The notes: generated by a model from the sequence alone, not told the origin. Shown: positions 5,559 through 12,700, counted from the first letter of the stretch. The stretch: 14,961 nt of DNA from Syntrophomonadaceae bacterium (GCA_003561325.1 PWWY01000186.1:1-14961), one strand, 5' to 3'. Translations and numbers: made by a program.

Positions 5559-6902
5559 ATGACAACCGTTCCATCACAGAAGCTGCCCCCCCAAAATATT
5601 GAGGCAGAACAATCGGTGTTAGGATCCATGCTCATTGATAAAGACGCACAGCTGGAAGCGGCCGAGCTTTTACACCCGGGGGATTTCTATAAAGACATCC
5701 ATGGACAGATCTTTCAGGCCATTGTCAGTCTTTCCAACCGGGGAGAGCCCGTGGACCTGGTCACCGTTTGTGATGATCTGGAAAAGCAGAAGCTCCTGGA
5801 AAAGATCGGTGGTGCGGCTTACCTGGCTTCCATGGCAGACATGACCCCCACGGCTGCCCACATACGCCATTATGCCAGCATTGTCCGTGAAAAAGCGCTG
5901 CTGCGAAATATGATCCGTGCGGCTACGGATATTGTTGGGAAAAGCTATGGGTATATTTCCAACGTGGAAGAATACCTGGACGAAGCGGAGCAACTAATCT
6001 TTGAAGTCGCCCGGTCACGGGAAAGCAAGGGGTTTGCTTCCCTGGAAGACGTTTTGAGTGAAACGGTGCAGAAACTTGAAAAACTCTATAATCGGAAGGG
6101 TGAGGTGACCGGCCTTCCCAGCGGTTTTGCCGACGTGGACAACTTAACATCGGGATTTCAAAACGCGGATCTGATCATCATTGCCGCTCGTCCCAGCATG
6201 GGCAAGACAACGCTGGGATTAAATATTGCCCAGCATATCGCCCTGGAAGCTCATAAGCCGGTGGCGTTTTTTAGCATGGAAATGTCCAAGGACCAACTGG
6301 CGCAGCGCTTGCTTTGCTCTTTTGTCGAAATTGACTCTCACCGCTTACGCCGGGGATATCTTTCCACCGAGGACTGGCCACGCGTCACCCAGGCCCTGGC
6401 ACCTCTTTCCCGTGCCCCTCTCTACATTGACGATACAGCGGCCATATCGGTTATGGAAATGCGGGCCAAAGCCAGGCGGCTTAAAATGGAAAAGGGGCTC
6501 TCCGCGATCTTCGTCGATTACTTGCAGCTCATGCGCGGCCATGAAAAAGCGGAAAACCGGCAGCAAGAAATATCATCGATTTCCCGCTCCCTGAAGGCAC
6601 TGGCCAAGGAGATGGACTGTCCGGTTATCACCCTCTCCCAGCTGAGCCGTGCCGTGGAGCAGCGGACAAACAAGCGACCGATTTTAAGCGATCTGCTGGA
6701 GTCTGGTGGAATCGAGGCCAACGCCGATCTGGTTATTTTTATTTACCGGGATGATTATTATAACGAAGATTCAGAGAAAAAAAACATCACGGAAATCATT
6801 ATCTCCAAGCAGCGCAACGGCCCCACGGGCAAGATTGAACTGCTTTTTAAGGATCGTTTCACAAAATTTGTCAACCTCTCTTATTCCCGGGAGGCCATGT
6901 AA
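5559..6902 (+). CDS. dnaB: Replicative DNA helicase DnaB (DnaC in Bacillus)
   Basis: This is the hexameric replicative helicase that unwinds DNA at the fork and contacts primase. The 447 residues match the family length. The N-terminal primase-binding domain (about 10-110) starts PPQNIEAEQSVLGSMLID. The RecA-like C-terminal domain starts near 185 (GLPSGFADVDNLTSGF), with Walker A RPSMGKT (211-217), SMEMS (239-243), Walker B AIFVDYLQLM (316-325), a sensor segment ITLSQLSR (357-364), the ESGGIEANAD region (381-390), and the KQRNGPTG motif (417-424). The start ATG at 5559 has TAGGAGG at 5542-5548; the frame continues 30 codons upstream without homology. It follows rplI by 222 bases and precedes the FAD protein by 42 bases without a terminator, so the two are probably cotranscribed. 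Confidence 0.97.
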   Translation: MTTVPSQKLPPQNIEAEQSVLGSMLIDKDAQLEAAELLHPGDFYKDIHGQIFQAIVSLSNRGEPVDLVTVCDDLEKQKLLEKIGGAAYLASMADMTPTAAHIRHYASIVREKALLRNMIRAATDIVGKSYGYISNVEEYLDEAEQLIFEVARSRESKGFASLEDVLSETVQKLEKLYNRKGEVTGLPSGFADVDNLTSGFQNADLIIIAARPSMGKTTLGLNIAQHIALEAHKPVAFFSMEMSKDQLAQRLLCSFVEIDSHRLRRGYLSTEDWPRVTQALAPLSRAPLYIDDTAAISVMEMRAKARRLKMEKGLSAIFVDYLQLMRGHEKAENRQQEISSISRSLKALAKEMDCPVITLSQLSRAVEQRTNKRPILSDLLESGGIEANADLVIFIYRDDYYNEDSEKKNITEIIISKQRNGPTGKIELLFKDRFTKFVNLSYSREAM

Positions 6903-6944
6903 GGCGTGAGTGTTTGCCGGATACAAGGATGAAGGAGAGTAAGG

Positions 6945-8351
6945 ATGAGCTATCAGGAATATGATATTCTCCTGGTCGGAGCGGGCCCTTCCACGATTTT
7001 TGCAGCGCTTTACCTGGTTGAAAAAGGTCACCAGGTGCTTTTTCTGGAAAAAGGCCTGGACCTGGAAAGGCGCAACTGTCCCAAAGGGAAGGGATACTGT
7101 CGAAACTGCAGCACCTGTGCCGTTTTAAACGGATGGGGCGGCGCCGGCGCCTATAGTGACGGCAAGTTAACCCTATCCACGACTTTTGGTGGTTCTCTCC
7201 CGGAATACACGGGAACGGAGCGGGCGCAAGAGCTGATTGAACGGGTGGATCAAATTTATCGTTCCTTCGGCGCTCCTGATGAAATTTACGGAACGGATCT
7301 CAATGCCGTGCAGCGCCTTCAACGGCGAGCGGCGGCAGCTGAATTGGAACTGCTCCCCTCTCCGATTCGACACCTTGGCACGGAAAACTGCTACGAGATC
7401 TTAATGAAAATGAAGCATGTACTGGAAAGCAAGGTGGAGATACGTTTTAACCAGGCCGTGACGGAAATAATTGTTGAGGAGAGCCGGGTGCGGGGAGTTA
7501 AAACCGCTGACGGTCAAGAGTACCGTGCCAAGTACGTAATCTGCGGTCCTGGCAGGCAGGGGTCACGCTGGTTTTATGATGAGGCGCATCGTCTCGGGAT
7601 GCGCTTTTTCAACAACCCCGTGGACATTGGCGTGCGCGTGGAACTACCCGCAGGCGTTCTGGAACCCATTTCTTCCCGGCTCTACGAATCCAAGTTTATC
7701 TATTATTCCGCCTCTTTTGATGATAAGGTGAGAACGTTTTGTATGAACCCTTATGGTGAAGTGGTCCTGGAAAACAGCGAAGGCGTTGTTACGGTGAACG
7801 GTCACAGCTACAGGGGGAAAAACCGCCAAACGGAAAACACCAACTTTGCCATCCTGGTCAGCAAAACGTTTACCAAGCCTTTTAACGAACCCATCCGGTA
7901 TGGTCGCTACATCGCCAGCCTGGCCAACATGCTGGGTGGAGGCGTTTTGGTGCAGCGCCTGGGGGATCTAACGGCGGGGCGCCGCTCGACTGCGGAGCGG
8001 ATTCACCGCGGACTGGTTCGTCCCACACTCCAGGAAGCGACACCCGGTGATTTAAGCCTGGTTCTCCCGTACCGCTATTTAACCTCTATTTTGGAGATGA
8101 TGCAAGCGCTGGATAAGGTTGCGCCCGGGGTTAATTCACGACACACGCTGCTCTACGGCATTGAAGTCAAATTCTATTCGTACCGGCTGCAGCTCAGCCG
8201 GGACCTGGAAACCGAGATCACGAACCTTTTCGCCGTCGGGGATGGGGCCGGGGTAACCCGCGGACTGGTCCAGGCATCTGCATCAGGCCTGGTTGCCGCG
8301 GGGGAGGTATCCCGGCGTCTTACTGGCACCGGCGAGAATACAGGCGGTTAA
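6945..8351 (+). CDS. NAD(P)/FAD-dependent oxidoreductase, COG2509-like
   Basis: A 468-residue flavoprotein of the uncharacterised FAD-dependent dehydrogenase group (COG2509). The N-terminal Rossmann motif VGAGPSTIFAALYLVEKG (11-28) and LEKG (34-37) bind the ADP part of FAD. A cysteine cluster C45-x6-C52-x2-C55-x2-C58 is followed by LNGWGGAGAYSDGKLTLS (61-78), a signature of this group. Near the C-terminus, NLFAVGDGAGVTRGLVQASASGL is the second FAD-contacting segment. The cysteines could hold a metal or Fe-S cluster, but this is inference; substrate and physiological role are unknown. No signal peptide or membrane segment is seen. The start ATG at 6945 has AAGGAGAG at 6932-6939. It is probably cotranscribed with dnaB. 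Its TAA stop forms part of the loop of a terminator hairpin. Confidence 0.88.
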   Translation: MSYQEYDILLVGAGPSTIFAALYLVEKGHQVLFLEKGLDLERRNCPKGKGYCRNCSTCAVLNGWGGAGAYSDGKLTLSTTFGGSLPEYTGTERAQELIERVDQIYRSFGAPDEIYGTDLNAVQRLQRRAAAAELELLPSPIRHLGTENCYEILMKMKHVLESKVEIRFNQAVTEIIVEESRVRGVKTADGQEYRAKYVICGPGRQGSRWFYDEAHRLGMRFFNNPVDIGVRVELPAGVLEPISSRLYESKFIYYSASFDDKVRTFCMNPYGEVVLENSEGVVTVNGHSYRGKNRQTENTNFAILVSKTFTKPFNEPIRYGRYIASLANMLGGGVLVQRLGDLTAGRRSTAERIHRGLVRPTLQEATPGDLSLVLPYRYLTSILEMMQALDKVAPGVNSRHTLLYGIEVKFYSYRLQLSRDLETEITNLFAVGDGAGVTRGLVQASASGLVAAGEVSRRLTGTGENTGG

Positions 8352-8363
8352 ACACCGCTTTTT
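8343..8363 (+). terminator. Intrinsic terminator overlapping the stop of the FAD protein gene
   Basis: GGCGGT (8343-8348) pairs with ACCGCT (8354-8359), one G-U, around the loop TAAAC, which contains the TAA stop. The T tract is 8359-8363. The stem is short, so some readthrough into purA is likely; only 51 bases separate the stop from the purA start and I see no clear promoter there. Confidence 0.6.
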
Positions 8364-8402
8364 CTTCTGCACAAATCAAATGAAGCGAGGTGAGTCAAGA
8401 CA

Positions 8403-9707
8403 ATGGAATTTTCCACCCTTGCCGTTCTTGGCAGCCAGTGGGGAGATGAAGGCAAAGGAAAAATAACTGACTACCTGGCCGACCAATTTGATCTCGTGGT
8501 GCGCTACCAGGGCGGTCCTAATGCAGGACATACCGTTGTAGTAGGCCAGGAAACGTTTAAGTTACATCACCTGCCTTCCGGTGTTCTTCATCCAGGGAAA
8601 AAGTGTATTTTAGGTGATGGCATGGTGCTGGATCCCGTCACACTGGAGGCTGAAATAAAAGGACTGGAAGAGAAAGACATCATTCCCGGGCACCTTTACA
8701 TCAGCACCCGGGCACACTTGATCATGCCTTATCACAAGAAGCTGGACGAACTGGAGGAAGAAAGACGCAAGTTGGACAAGATTGGGACCACCATGCGGGG
8801 GATCGGACCGGCTTACACCGATAAATATGCCCGTCAGGGGCTGCGCTGTGGTGACCTCCTGGGAAGTGAGATCGCTCTCCAGGAAAAATTACAGCAGATC
8901 TTGGATACGAAAAACGAACTTTTCACCCGCCTGTATGAAACCAGGCCATACAGCCTGGTGGACCTGGAGGAGGCATACCTGCCTGCTGCACGTCGCTTAA
9001 AACCATATTTCACGGAAACCGCTTTATTGATCCACCAGGAGCTGCAGCAGGGCGCAAGGGTGCTTTTCGAGGGAGCACAGGGATGTATGCCGGATGTTGA
9101 TCACGGCACGTATCCTTTTGTTACTTCGTCCAATCCCACGGCCGGAGGCATTTGCATCGGGGCTGGCGTGCCCCCGGGGGTGATCGGAACGGTTTTGGGG
9201 GTTGCCAAGGCCTACACGACCCGGGTCGGTGGAGGCCCTTTTCCTACAGAAATTAAGAACGCAACCGGGGACCGGATCCGCCAGGTGGGCAAAGAGTATG
9301 GGACAACCACGGGGAGACCCCGCCGCATCGGCTGGCTGGATGGAGTTGCTTTACGACATGCCGCCAGGCTGAACGGCTTTCAATTCCTGGCCCTTACCCT
9401 GTTTGATGTATTGACGGGGCTGGAAAGGATAAAAGTTGCGACAGCCTATCGCGTAGGAGAGCAGCAAATAAACCATTTTCCTCCCAGCTTGCAGATCCTG
9501 GAGCAGTGCAAACCCGTTTATCTTGATTTTTTGGGATGGGAAGAAGATCTAACCCAGGTCAAATCCTATTCCCGTCTTCCCTCCAATGCCCGTCGGTATA
9601 TTGAAGGGATTGAAGAAGTATCAGGGGTCCCGGTGGGCCTGGTTTCAGTGGGCCCCAGGCGAGATCAGACTATCGTGATCCGGGATGACATTAACCAGGC
9701 TGTGTAG
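8403..9707 (+). CDS. purA: Adenylosuccinate synthetase PurA
   Basis: PurA joins IMP and aspartate using GTP to make adenylosuccinate, the first step from IMP to AMP. The 434 residues are full length. Visible motifs: P-loop QWGDEGKGK (12-20) with the catalytic Asp14, GGPNAGHT (37-44) with His43, GTTMRGIGPAYTDK (128-141), FEGAQG (222-227), DHGTYPFVTSSNPTAGG (233-249), and EYGTTTGRPRRIGWLD (298-313). Two places differ from the usual pattern. The usual GAQGTLLD is GAQGCMPD here (Pro230), and the guanine-contact segment usually read as TKLDVLDGL is TLFDVLTGL (332-340), keeping the key Asp335 but losing the Lys. The start ATG at 8403 has GCGAGGTGA at 8385-8393. A strong terminator follows. Confidence 0.97.
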   Translation: MEFSTLAVLGSQWGDEGKGKITDYLADQFDLVVRYQGGPNAGHTVVVGQETFKLHHLPSGVLHPGKKCILGDGMVLDPVTLEAEIKGLEEKDIIPGHLYISTRAHLIMPYHKKLDELEEERRKLDKIGTTMRGIGPAYTDKYARQGLRCGDLLGSEIALQEKLQQILDTKNELFTRLYETRPYSLVDLEEAYLPAARRLKPYFTETALLIHQELQQGARVLFEGAQGCMPDVDHGTYPFVTSSNPTAGGICIGAGVPPGVIGTVLGVAKAYTTRVGGGPFPTEIKNATGDRIRQVGKEYGTTTGRPRRIGWLDGVALRHAARLNGFQFLALTLFDVLTGLERIKVATAYRVGEQQINHFPPSLQILEQCKPVYLDFLGWEEDLTQVKSYSRLPSNARRYIEGIEEVSGVPVGLVSVGPRRDQTIVIRDDINQAV

Positions 9708-9737
9708 AACGTGTAAACTGTGTAAATCGTGCAGGTC
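9702..9737. repeat. Four imperfect 9-base tandem repeats at the purA 3' end
   Basis: GTGTAGAAC, GTGTAAACT, GTGTAAATC and GTGCAGGTC lie head to tail at 9702, 9711, 9720 and 9729. The first contains the purA TAG stop. The middle two share GTGTAAA. This looks like a small decayed tandem duplication; no function is evident. Confidence 0.5.
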
Positions 9738-9742
9738 CAAGG

Positions 9743-9780
9743 AGCAGCTCCGGGAATTCCCGGTTGCCGCTTCTTTTTTT
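9743..9780 (+). terminator. Strong intrinsic terminator after purA
   Basis: The core CCGGG-AATT-CCCGG (9750-9763) is a perfect palindrome, extended outward by GC/GC and AGC/GCT pairs across small internal loops (9743 to 9771). A run of nine T's broken by one C follows (9771-9780). It ends the purA transcript and isolates the M23 peptidase gene. Confidence 0.9.
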
Positions 9781-9858
9781 CTGCCCCCGGTTCCCGCACC
9801 CGAAAAAAATTCTCTACCCGGCAGGACTTTCTCTCCTGGAAGCGAATATATTAACTTA

Positions 9859-9887
9859 TTGTTAAGCTTTGTTAACAACTTAATCAT
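9859..9887 (+). promoter_or_regulatory. Candidate promoter and WalR-like operator of the M23 peptidase gene
   Basis: TTGTTA (9859-9864) and AATCAT (9882-9887) are separated by 17 bases and each match four of six consensus positions. Overlapping the -35 is a direct repeat, TGTTAA-N4-TGTTAA (9860-9875), one base short of the WalR consensus TGTWAH-N5-TGTWAH. The same bases also form a perfect inverted repeat, TTGTTAA-N6-TTAACAA (9859-9878). The surrounding DNA is markedly AT-rich compared with its neighbours. Confidence 0.45.
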
Positions 9888-9965
9888 TTTGCCGGATTTC
9901 GTCAACTCCTATGCCCTGGTAGGAACGAACATAAGCTTGATGAACCAATCGACGGAGGGAAGCCT

Positions 9966-11357
9966 ATGAAAGAAGTGAAGAGTAAGGGCCGGCCCAGGCC
10001 GCGGCGGCGAGGAGCCCCGTGGTATGCTTATATCCTGTTCCTGGCCTTCAGTGTTTTTTCAATCTGGGGCGTGCTCAATCATTACATAGCAAACACGGGA
10101 CATTTTTATGCCGTTTATATCAACGGCCTGGAGATCGGAATGCTGGAAGGAGCGGAGGAGCTGGAAGAAATTATCCTGGCACTGGAAGAAGAAGCCGCAA
10201 AATTTTACGGGGGCGCAGTGAAGCCGGTGGAAACGATTCAGCTTCACCCGGTGCATCGACCTTTTGCAGAACCCGGTGGAGAGCGTGTACAGTCCCAACT
10301 GCGGCATGCTTTGACGTATAAAAAAGAAGCGAGAATGATTACTGTGGACGGGAAGGATATTCTCCCTGTTTCCTGCGTGGACCAGGTAAACACGGTTATT
10401 GATCTTTTAGCCGGAGAATATGTTCCTGAGGGTGATCATATCTCCTTGCAGGAATTTATGATGAGCGAAAAAGTTGAATCCCGGCGCTATTTTTGCTTTC
10501 CAGAAGAAATCCGCGAGGCAGAAACAGTGGCTGCTACTTTGCTGCGAGGAACAGACCGCCGGGAAATTTACCTGGTCTCGCGGGGGGATTCCCTGTGGAA
10601 GATCGCCCGGGAGCATGAACTCTCAGTAGATGATCTCAAAGAAGCCAACCCGCAATTAAATGGAGACCTGCTGCAGATCGGCGATGAGTTGAGCCTGATA
10701 GTGCCCGAGCCCCTGGTGAACGTGGTCACGGTCGAGCGCGTCGTGGTCGAAGAGAATATTCCCTTTGATAGGGAATACGTTTACGACAGCTCCATGTGGA
10801 GAACCCAGACGCGGGGGGCGGAGGAAGGCGAATTTGGACGTAGAGAAGTTGTTTACGAAGTTACCCGGGAAAACGGGCTGAAAATTTCTGAAGAAAAGAT
10901 TTCCGAAAAACTTGTCAAAGAGCCCAAGAACGAGATTGTGGCGAGAGGGACGGCAAATATCCCCTCCCGGGGCACGGGAAGTTTCGTCTGGCCTGTGCAG
11001 GGTGGAGGTCGCATGACATCTGGCTACGGTTGGCGCAGCGGAGGCTTTCATGCCGGCATTGATATCGCCGCTCGGACAGGAACATCCATTCTCGCTGCGG
11101 ACAGTGGTGTTGTGGTTTATGAAGGTTGGGACGGGGCGTACGGTCGCTCCATCGTGATTTATCACGGCCATTATTATACTCGTTATGCCCACAACTCGGC
11201 GAACCTGGTGAGCCGGGGGGACGCGGTCAGCAAAGGCCAGGTGATCGCCCGCATGGGATCCAGCGGCCGCAGCACAGGACCTCATCTGCACTTTGAAGTG
11301 CGAACGGGTGGGATCCATGGCCCCACAGTAAACCCCCTGAATTTTTTTAGCCCGTAA
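9966..11357 (+). CDS. Membrane-anchored LysM-G5-M23 cell-wall endopeptidase
   Basis: A 463-residue envelope protein predicted to cleave peptidoglycan peptide bridges outside the membrane. Order of parts: a short basic cytoplasmic tail (1-17), one transmembrane anchor or uncleaved signal (about 18-40), an unassigned extracytoplasmic region (about 41-198), a LysM domain (about 201-246, YLVSRGDSLWKIAREHELS...LLQIGDELSLIVP) that should bind glycan, a G5 domain (about 250-331), and a C-terminal peptidase M23 domain (about 337-460). The zinc and catalytic residues are intact: H362 and D366 in FHAGIDIA, H409 in RYAHN, and H440 and H442 in PHLHFE. The start ATG at 9966 has GGAGGGA at 9954-9960. It lies between purA and walRK, with its own probable promoter carrying a WalR-like repeat, which suggests control by the WalRK system encoded downstream. 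Confidence 0.95.
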   Translation: MKEVKSKGRPRPRRRGAPWYAYILFLAFSVFSIWGVLNHYIANTGHFYAVYINGLEIGMLEGAEELEEIILALEEEAAKFYGGAVKPVETIQLHPVHRPFAEPGGERVQSQLRHALTYKKEARMITVDGKDILPVSCVDQVNTVIDLLAGEYVPEGDHISLQEFMMSEKVESRRYFCFPEEIREAETVAATLLRGTDRREIYLVSRGDSLWKIAREHELSVDDLKEANPQLNGDLLQIGDELSLIVPEPLVNVVTVERVVVEENIPFDREYVYDSSMWRTQTRGAEEGEFGRREVVYEVTRENGLKISEEKISEKLVKEPKNEIVARGTANIPSRGTGSFVWPVQGGGRMTSGYGWRSGGFHAGIDIAARTGTSILAADSGVVVYEGWDGAYGRSIVIYHGHYYTRYAHNSANLVSRGDAVSKGQVIARMGSSGRSTGPHLHFEVRTGGIHGPTVNPLNFFSP

Positions 11358-11417
11358 AGGCAAACACCTCCGTCGAACGTGATGAGGAGCATCGGATGTT
11401 GGAAGCAACCAGACGCG

Positions 11418-11452
11418 AACCGCTGTCTCTGCAGGTAGAGAGCCAGCGGGTT
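11418..11452 (+). other. Strong hairpin after the M23 gene
   Basis: AACCGCTG (11418-11425) pairs with CAGCGGGTT (11444-11452) with one bulged G, and TCTCT (11426-11430) pairs with AGAGA (11437-11441) around the loop GCAGGT. The hairpin is stable but followed by GGTTCTTAA and no T tract. It may act as a weak terminator or 3' end structure for the M23 mRNA. Confidence 0.5.
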
Positions 11453-11461
11453 GGTTCTTAA

Positions 11462-11518
11462 CAGGGGAAAAATGAAGGATGGTGATCAGGCTTGCCCAGG
11501 AATGAACTTTTTCCCCTG
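11462..11518. repeat. 11-bp perfect inverted repeat overlapping the 6S-like closing stem
   Basis: CAGGGGAAAAA (11462-11472) is the exact reverse complement of TTTTTCCCCTG (11508-11518). The right arm shares CCCTG (11514-11518) with the 5' arm of the 6S-like RNA closing stem, so the two pairings exclude each other. GCTTGCCC also occurs twice (11490-11497 and 11518-11525). It could be a precursor or promoter-region structure. Confidence 0.6.
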
Positions 11519-11689
11519 CTTGCCCTCGGCGAAGATAGGATTTGCCCTGATGAGAAGGTGCGCAGGGTTTCAGCAAAGCCGTCTCAAACTTTTTGAACGA
11601 GCGTAGCCAGGGAGTTTTGGAGGCGGCCTGAAACCCCGAGCACCGAGACATTTATTGTCGCAAATCCAGTGAGCCGAGGGCAAGCAGGG
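11514..11689 (+). ncRNA. ssrS: Probable 6S RNA
   Basis: 6S RNA is a rod-shaped RNA that binds the housekeeping RNA polymerase holoenzyme and mimics an open promoter. The region folds by eye as a long rod. A 17-bp perfect closing stem (11514-11530 with 11673-11689) is followed by a 7x5 internal loop, then an 8-bp perfect stem (11538-11545 with 11660-11667). Next is a central bubble: 5' strand CCTGATGAGAA (11546-11556), 3' strand 11645-11659. Beyond it lie GGTGC/GCACC (11557-11561, 11640-11644), a 9-bp perfect stem (11565-11573 with 11628-11636), and a terminal stem (about 11578-11590 with 11612-11626). The bubble's 3' strand holds a small hairpin, GACA-TTTAT-TGTC (11647-11659), as in known 6S RNAs, and CCCTGA at the 5' bubble edge resembles the E. 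coli RNA. These two points favour the + strand. Exact ends and promoter are not visible. Confidence 0.68.
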
Positions 11690-11756
11690 AAACGGCAGGG
11701 ATACCTGGATAAATTGATAGCCATAATTAATGAAAAAAAGCAAATAATTTTTTTGT

Positions 11757-11773
11757 TGTAATACTGCTGTAAT
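11757..11773 (+). promoter_or_regulatory. Consensus WalR box upstream of walRK
   Basis: TGTAAT-ACTGC-TGTAAT is an exact match to the WalR (YycF) recognition pattern TGTWAH-N5-TGTWAH known from Bacillus and Staphylococcus. It lies 240 bases upstream of the walR start, in an AT-rich stretch between the 6S-like RNA and a strong terminator. It suggests autoregulation of walRK or control of a short transcript ending at 11858. I see no convincing -10/-35 pair tied to it. Confidence 0.6.
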
Positions 11774-11831
11774 ATTTATGCGTTAGATTAGAAGCAAGAG
11801 TTGACCCCCTCTTAAATATACACTCTTCACG

Positions 11832-11858
11832 GGTGGCTTGCAGAGCCACCTTTTTTTT
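11832..11858 (+). terminator. Strong intrinsic terminator upstream of walR
   Basis: GGTGGCT (11832-11838) pairs perfectly with AGCCACC (11844-11850) around the loop TGCAG, followed by eight T's (11851-11858). It would end transcription from the 6S-like region or from a WalR-box-linked promoter about 155 bases before walR. It may equally be an attenuator in a walR leader. Confidence 0.92.
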
Positions 11859-12013
11859 GTTGTTCAGGAAGGACTTTCCTTGAAACAAACGAATTATTAT
11901 GTAAAGTGATTGCTGGACGGATTCTGTCACGGAATAGACAGGCTGATTTGCTCAAGGTTTTTTATTCCAGGCGAGGAGCATCACGCCGAGCCAAGATGCC
12001 GGGAGAAATAAGC

Positions 12014-12700
12014 ATGAAAGAAAAGATTATGATTATCGATGATGAACAGCCCATTGCAGACATTTTACAGTATAACTTGGAGCAGGAAGGATTCCGGGTG
12101 CTGGTGGCTTATGACGGGGAAAGCGCCATTCGCCTGGCTTTTGCTGAAAAGCCGGACCTCATCCTGCTGGATATTATGCTTCCGCGCATCGATGGATTTA
12201 ATGTATGCCGGGAAATACGACAAAAACTCGATGTGCCCATTATCATGCTCTCAGCCCGGGAGGCGGAGGTGGACAAGGTTCTCGGCCTGGAGTTGGGCGC
12301 TGATGACTATGTGACCAAACCCTTTAGTGCCAGGGAATTAATTGCTCGCGTCAAAGCCACGTTGCGGCGTTCACAATTGCAGGAGAAGTCAAAAAAATCC
12401 CTGGTATGTGGCGACCTCAAGTTGAACCTGGACGAAATGTTGTTGAGTAAAAAGGGAGTAGAGATTGAGCTGACATTTCGAGAATTCAGCCTTCTCGCCT
12501 ACTTGCTAAAGCATGCGGGCCATGTTTTTAGCCGGGAAAAACTGCTGGAAGAAGTTTGGGGTTTCGATTATTTGGGAGACGAACGAACCGTGGATGTGAC
12601 CATCAGGCGACTGCGGGAAAAGATTGAAGATAATCCGGGGGATCCTTCTTACATTTGCACCAGGCGGGGCGTGGGTTATTACCTGAGGAGGCCGCAGTGA
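12014..12700 (+). CDS. walR: Response regulator WalR (YycF), OmpR/PhoB family
   Basis: This DNA-binding response regulator is paired with WalK and controls cell-wall hydrolase genes in low-GC Gram-positives. It has 228 residues. The receiver domain (about 1-118) has the acidic pair D9/D10 in IIDDEQ, phosphoacceptor D53 in LLDIMLP, S80 and K102 in TKPF. The OmpR-type winged helix covers about 128-228, with LTFREFSLLAYLLKHAGHVFSR, the recognition region RTVDVTIRRLREKIE and the final RGVGYYLRR. The start ATG at 12014 has GGGAGA at 12001-12006. Upstream in-frame starts (11906, 11996) add residues without receiver homology and have poor ribosome sites. It overlaps walK by one base. Upstream are a WalR box and a terminator. 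Assignment as WalR rather than another OmpR-type regulator rests on the WalK and YycH neighbours. Confidence 0.93.
   Translation: MKEKIMIIDDEQPIADILQYNLEQEGFRVLVAYDGESAIRLAFAEKPDLILLDIMLPRIDGFNVCREIRQKLDVPIIMLSAREAEVDKVLGLELGADDYVTKPFSARELIARVKATLRRSQLQEKSKKSLVCGDLKLNLDEMLLSKKGVEIELTFREFSLLAYLLKHAGHVFSREKLLEEVWGFDYLGDERTVDVTIRRLREKIEDNPGDPSYICTRRGVGYYLRRPQ

Noticed and set aside
9685..9969. A 94-codon + strand frame with a CxxCxxCxxC-like start after purA
   Set aside because: The Cys pattern comes from the 9-base tandem repeats. The frame crosses a strong terminator and the M23 promoter, and overlaps purA and the M23 start.
10656..11651. A 331-codon open frame on the minus strand opposite the M23 peptidase gene and 6S-like region
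   Set aside because: It is antisense to clearly conserved LysM, G5 and M23 domains and to the 6S-like RNA. The protein is rich in Arg, His, Ser and Pro, typical of a shadow frame, and has no recognisable domain.
11733..11754. An A7/T7 hairpin as the terminator of the 6S-like RNA
   Set aside because: The stem is only A-T pairs with no GC core, so it is unlikely to terminate well. The GC-rich hairpin at 11832-11858 is a far better terminator.
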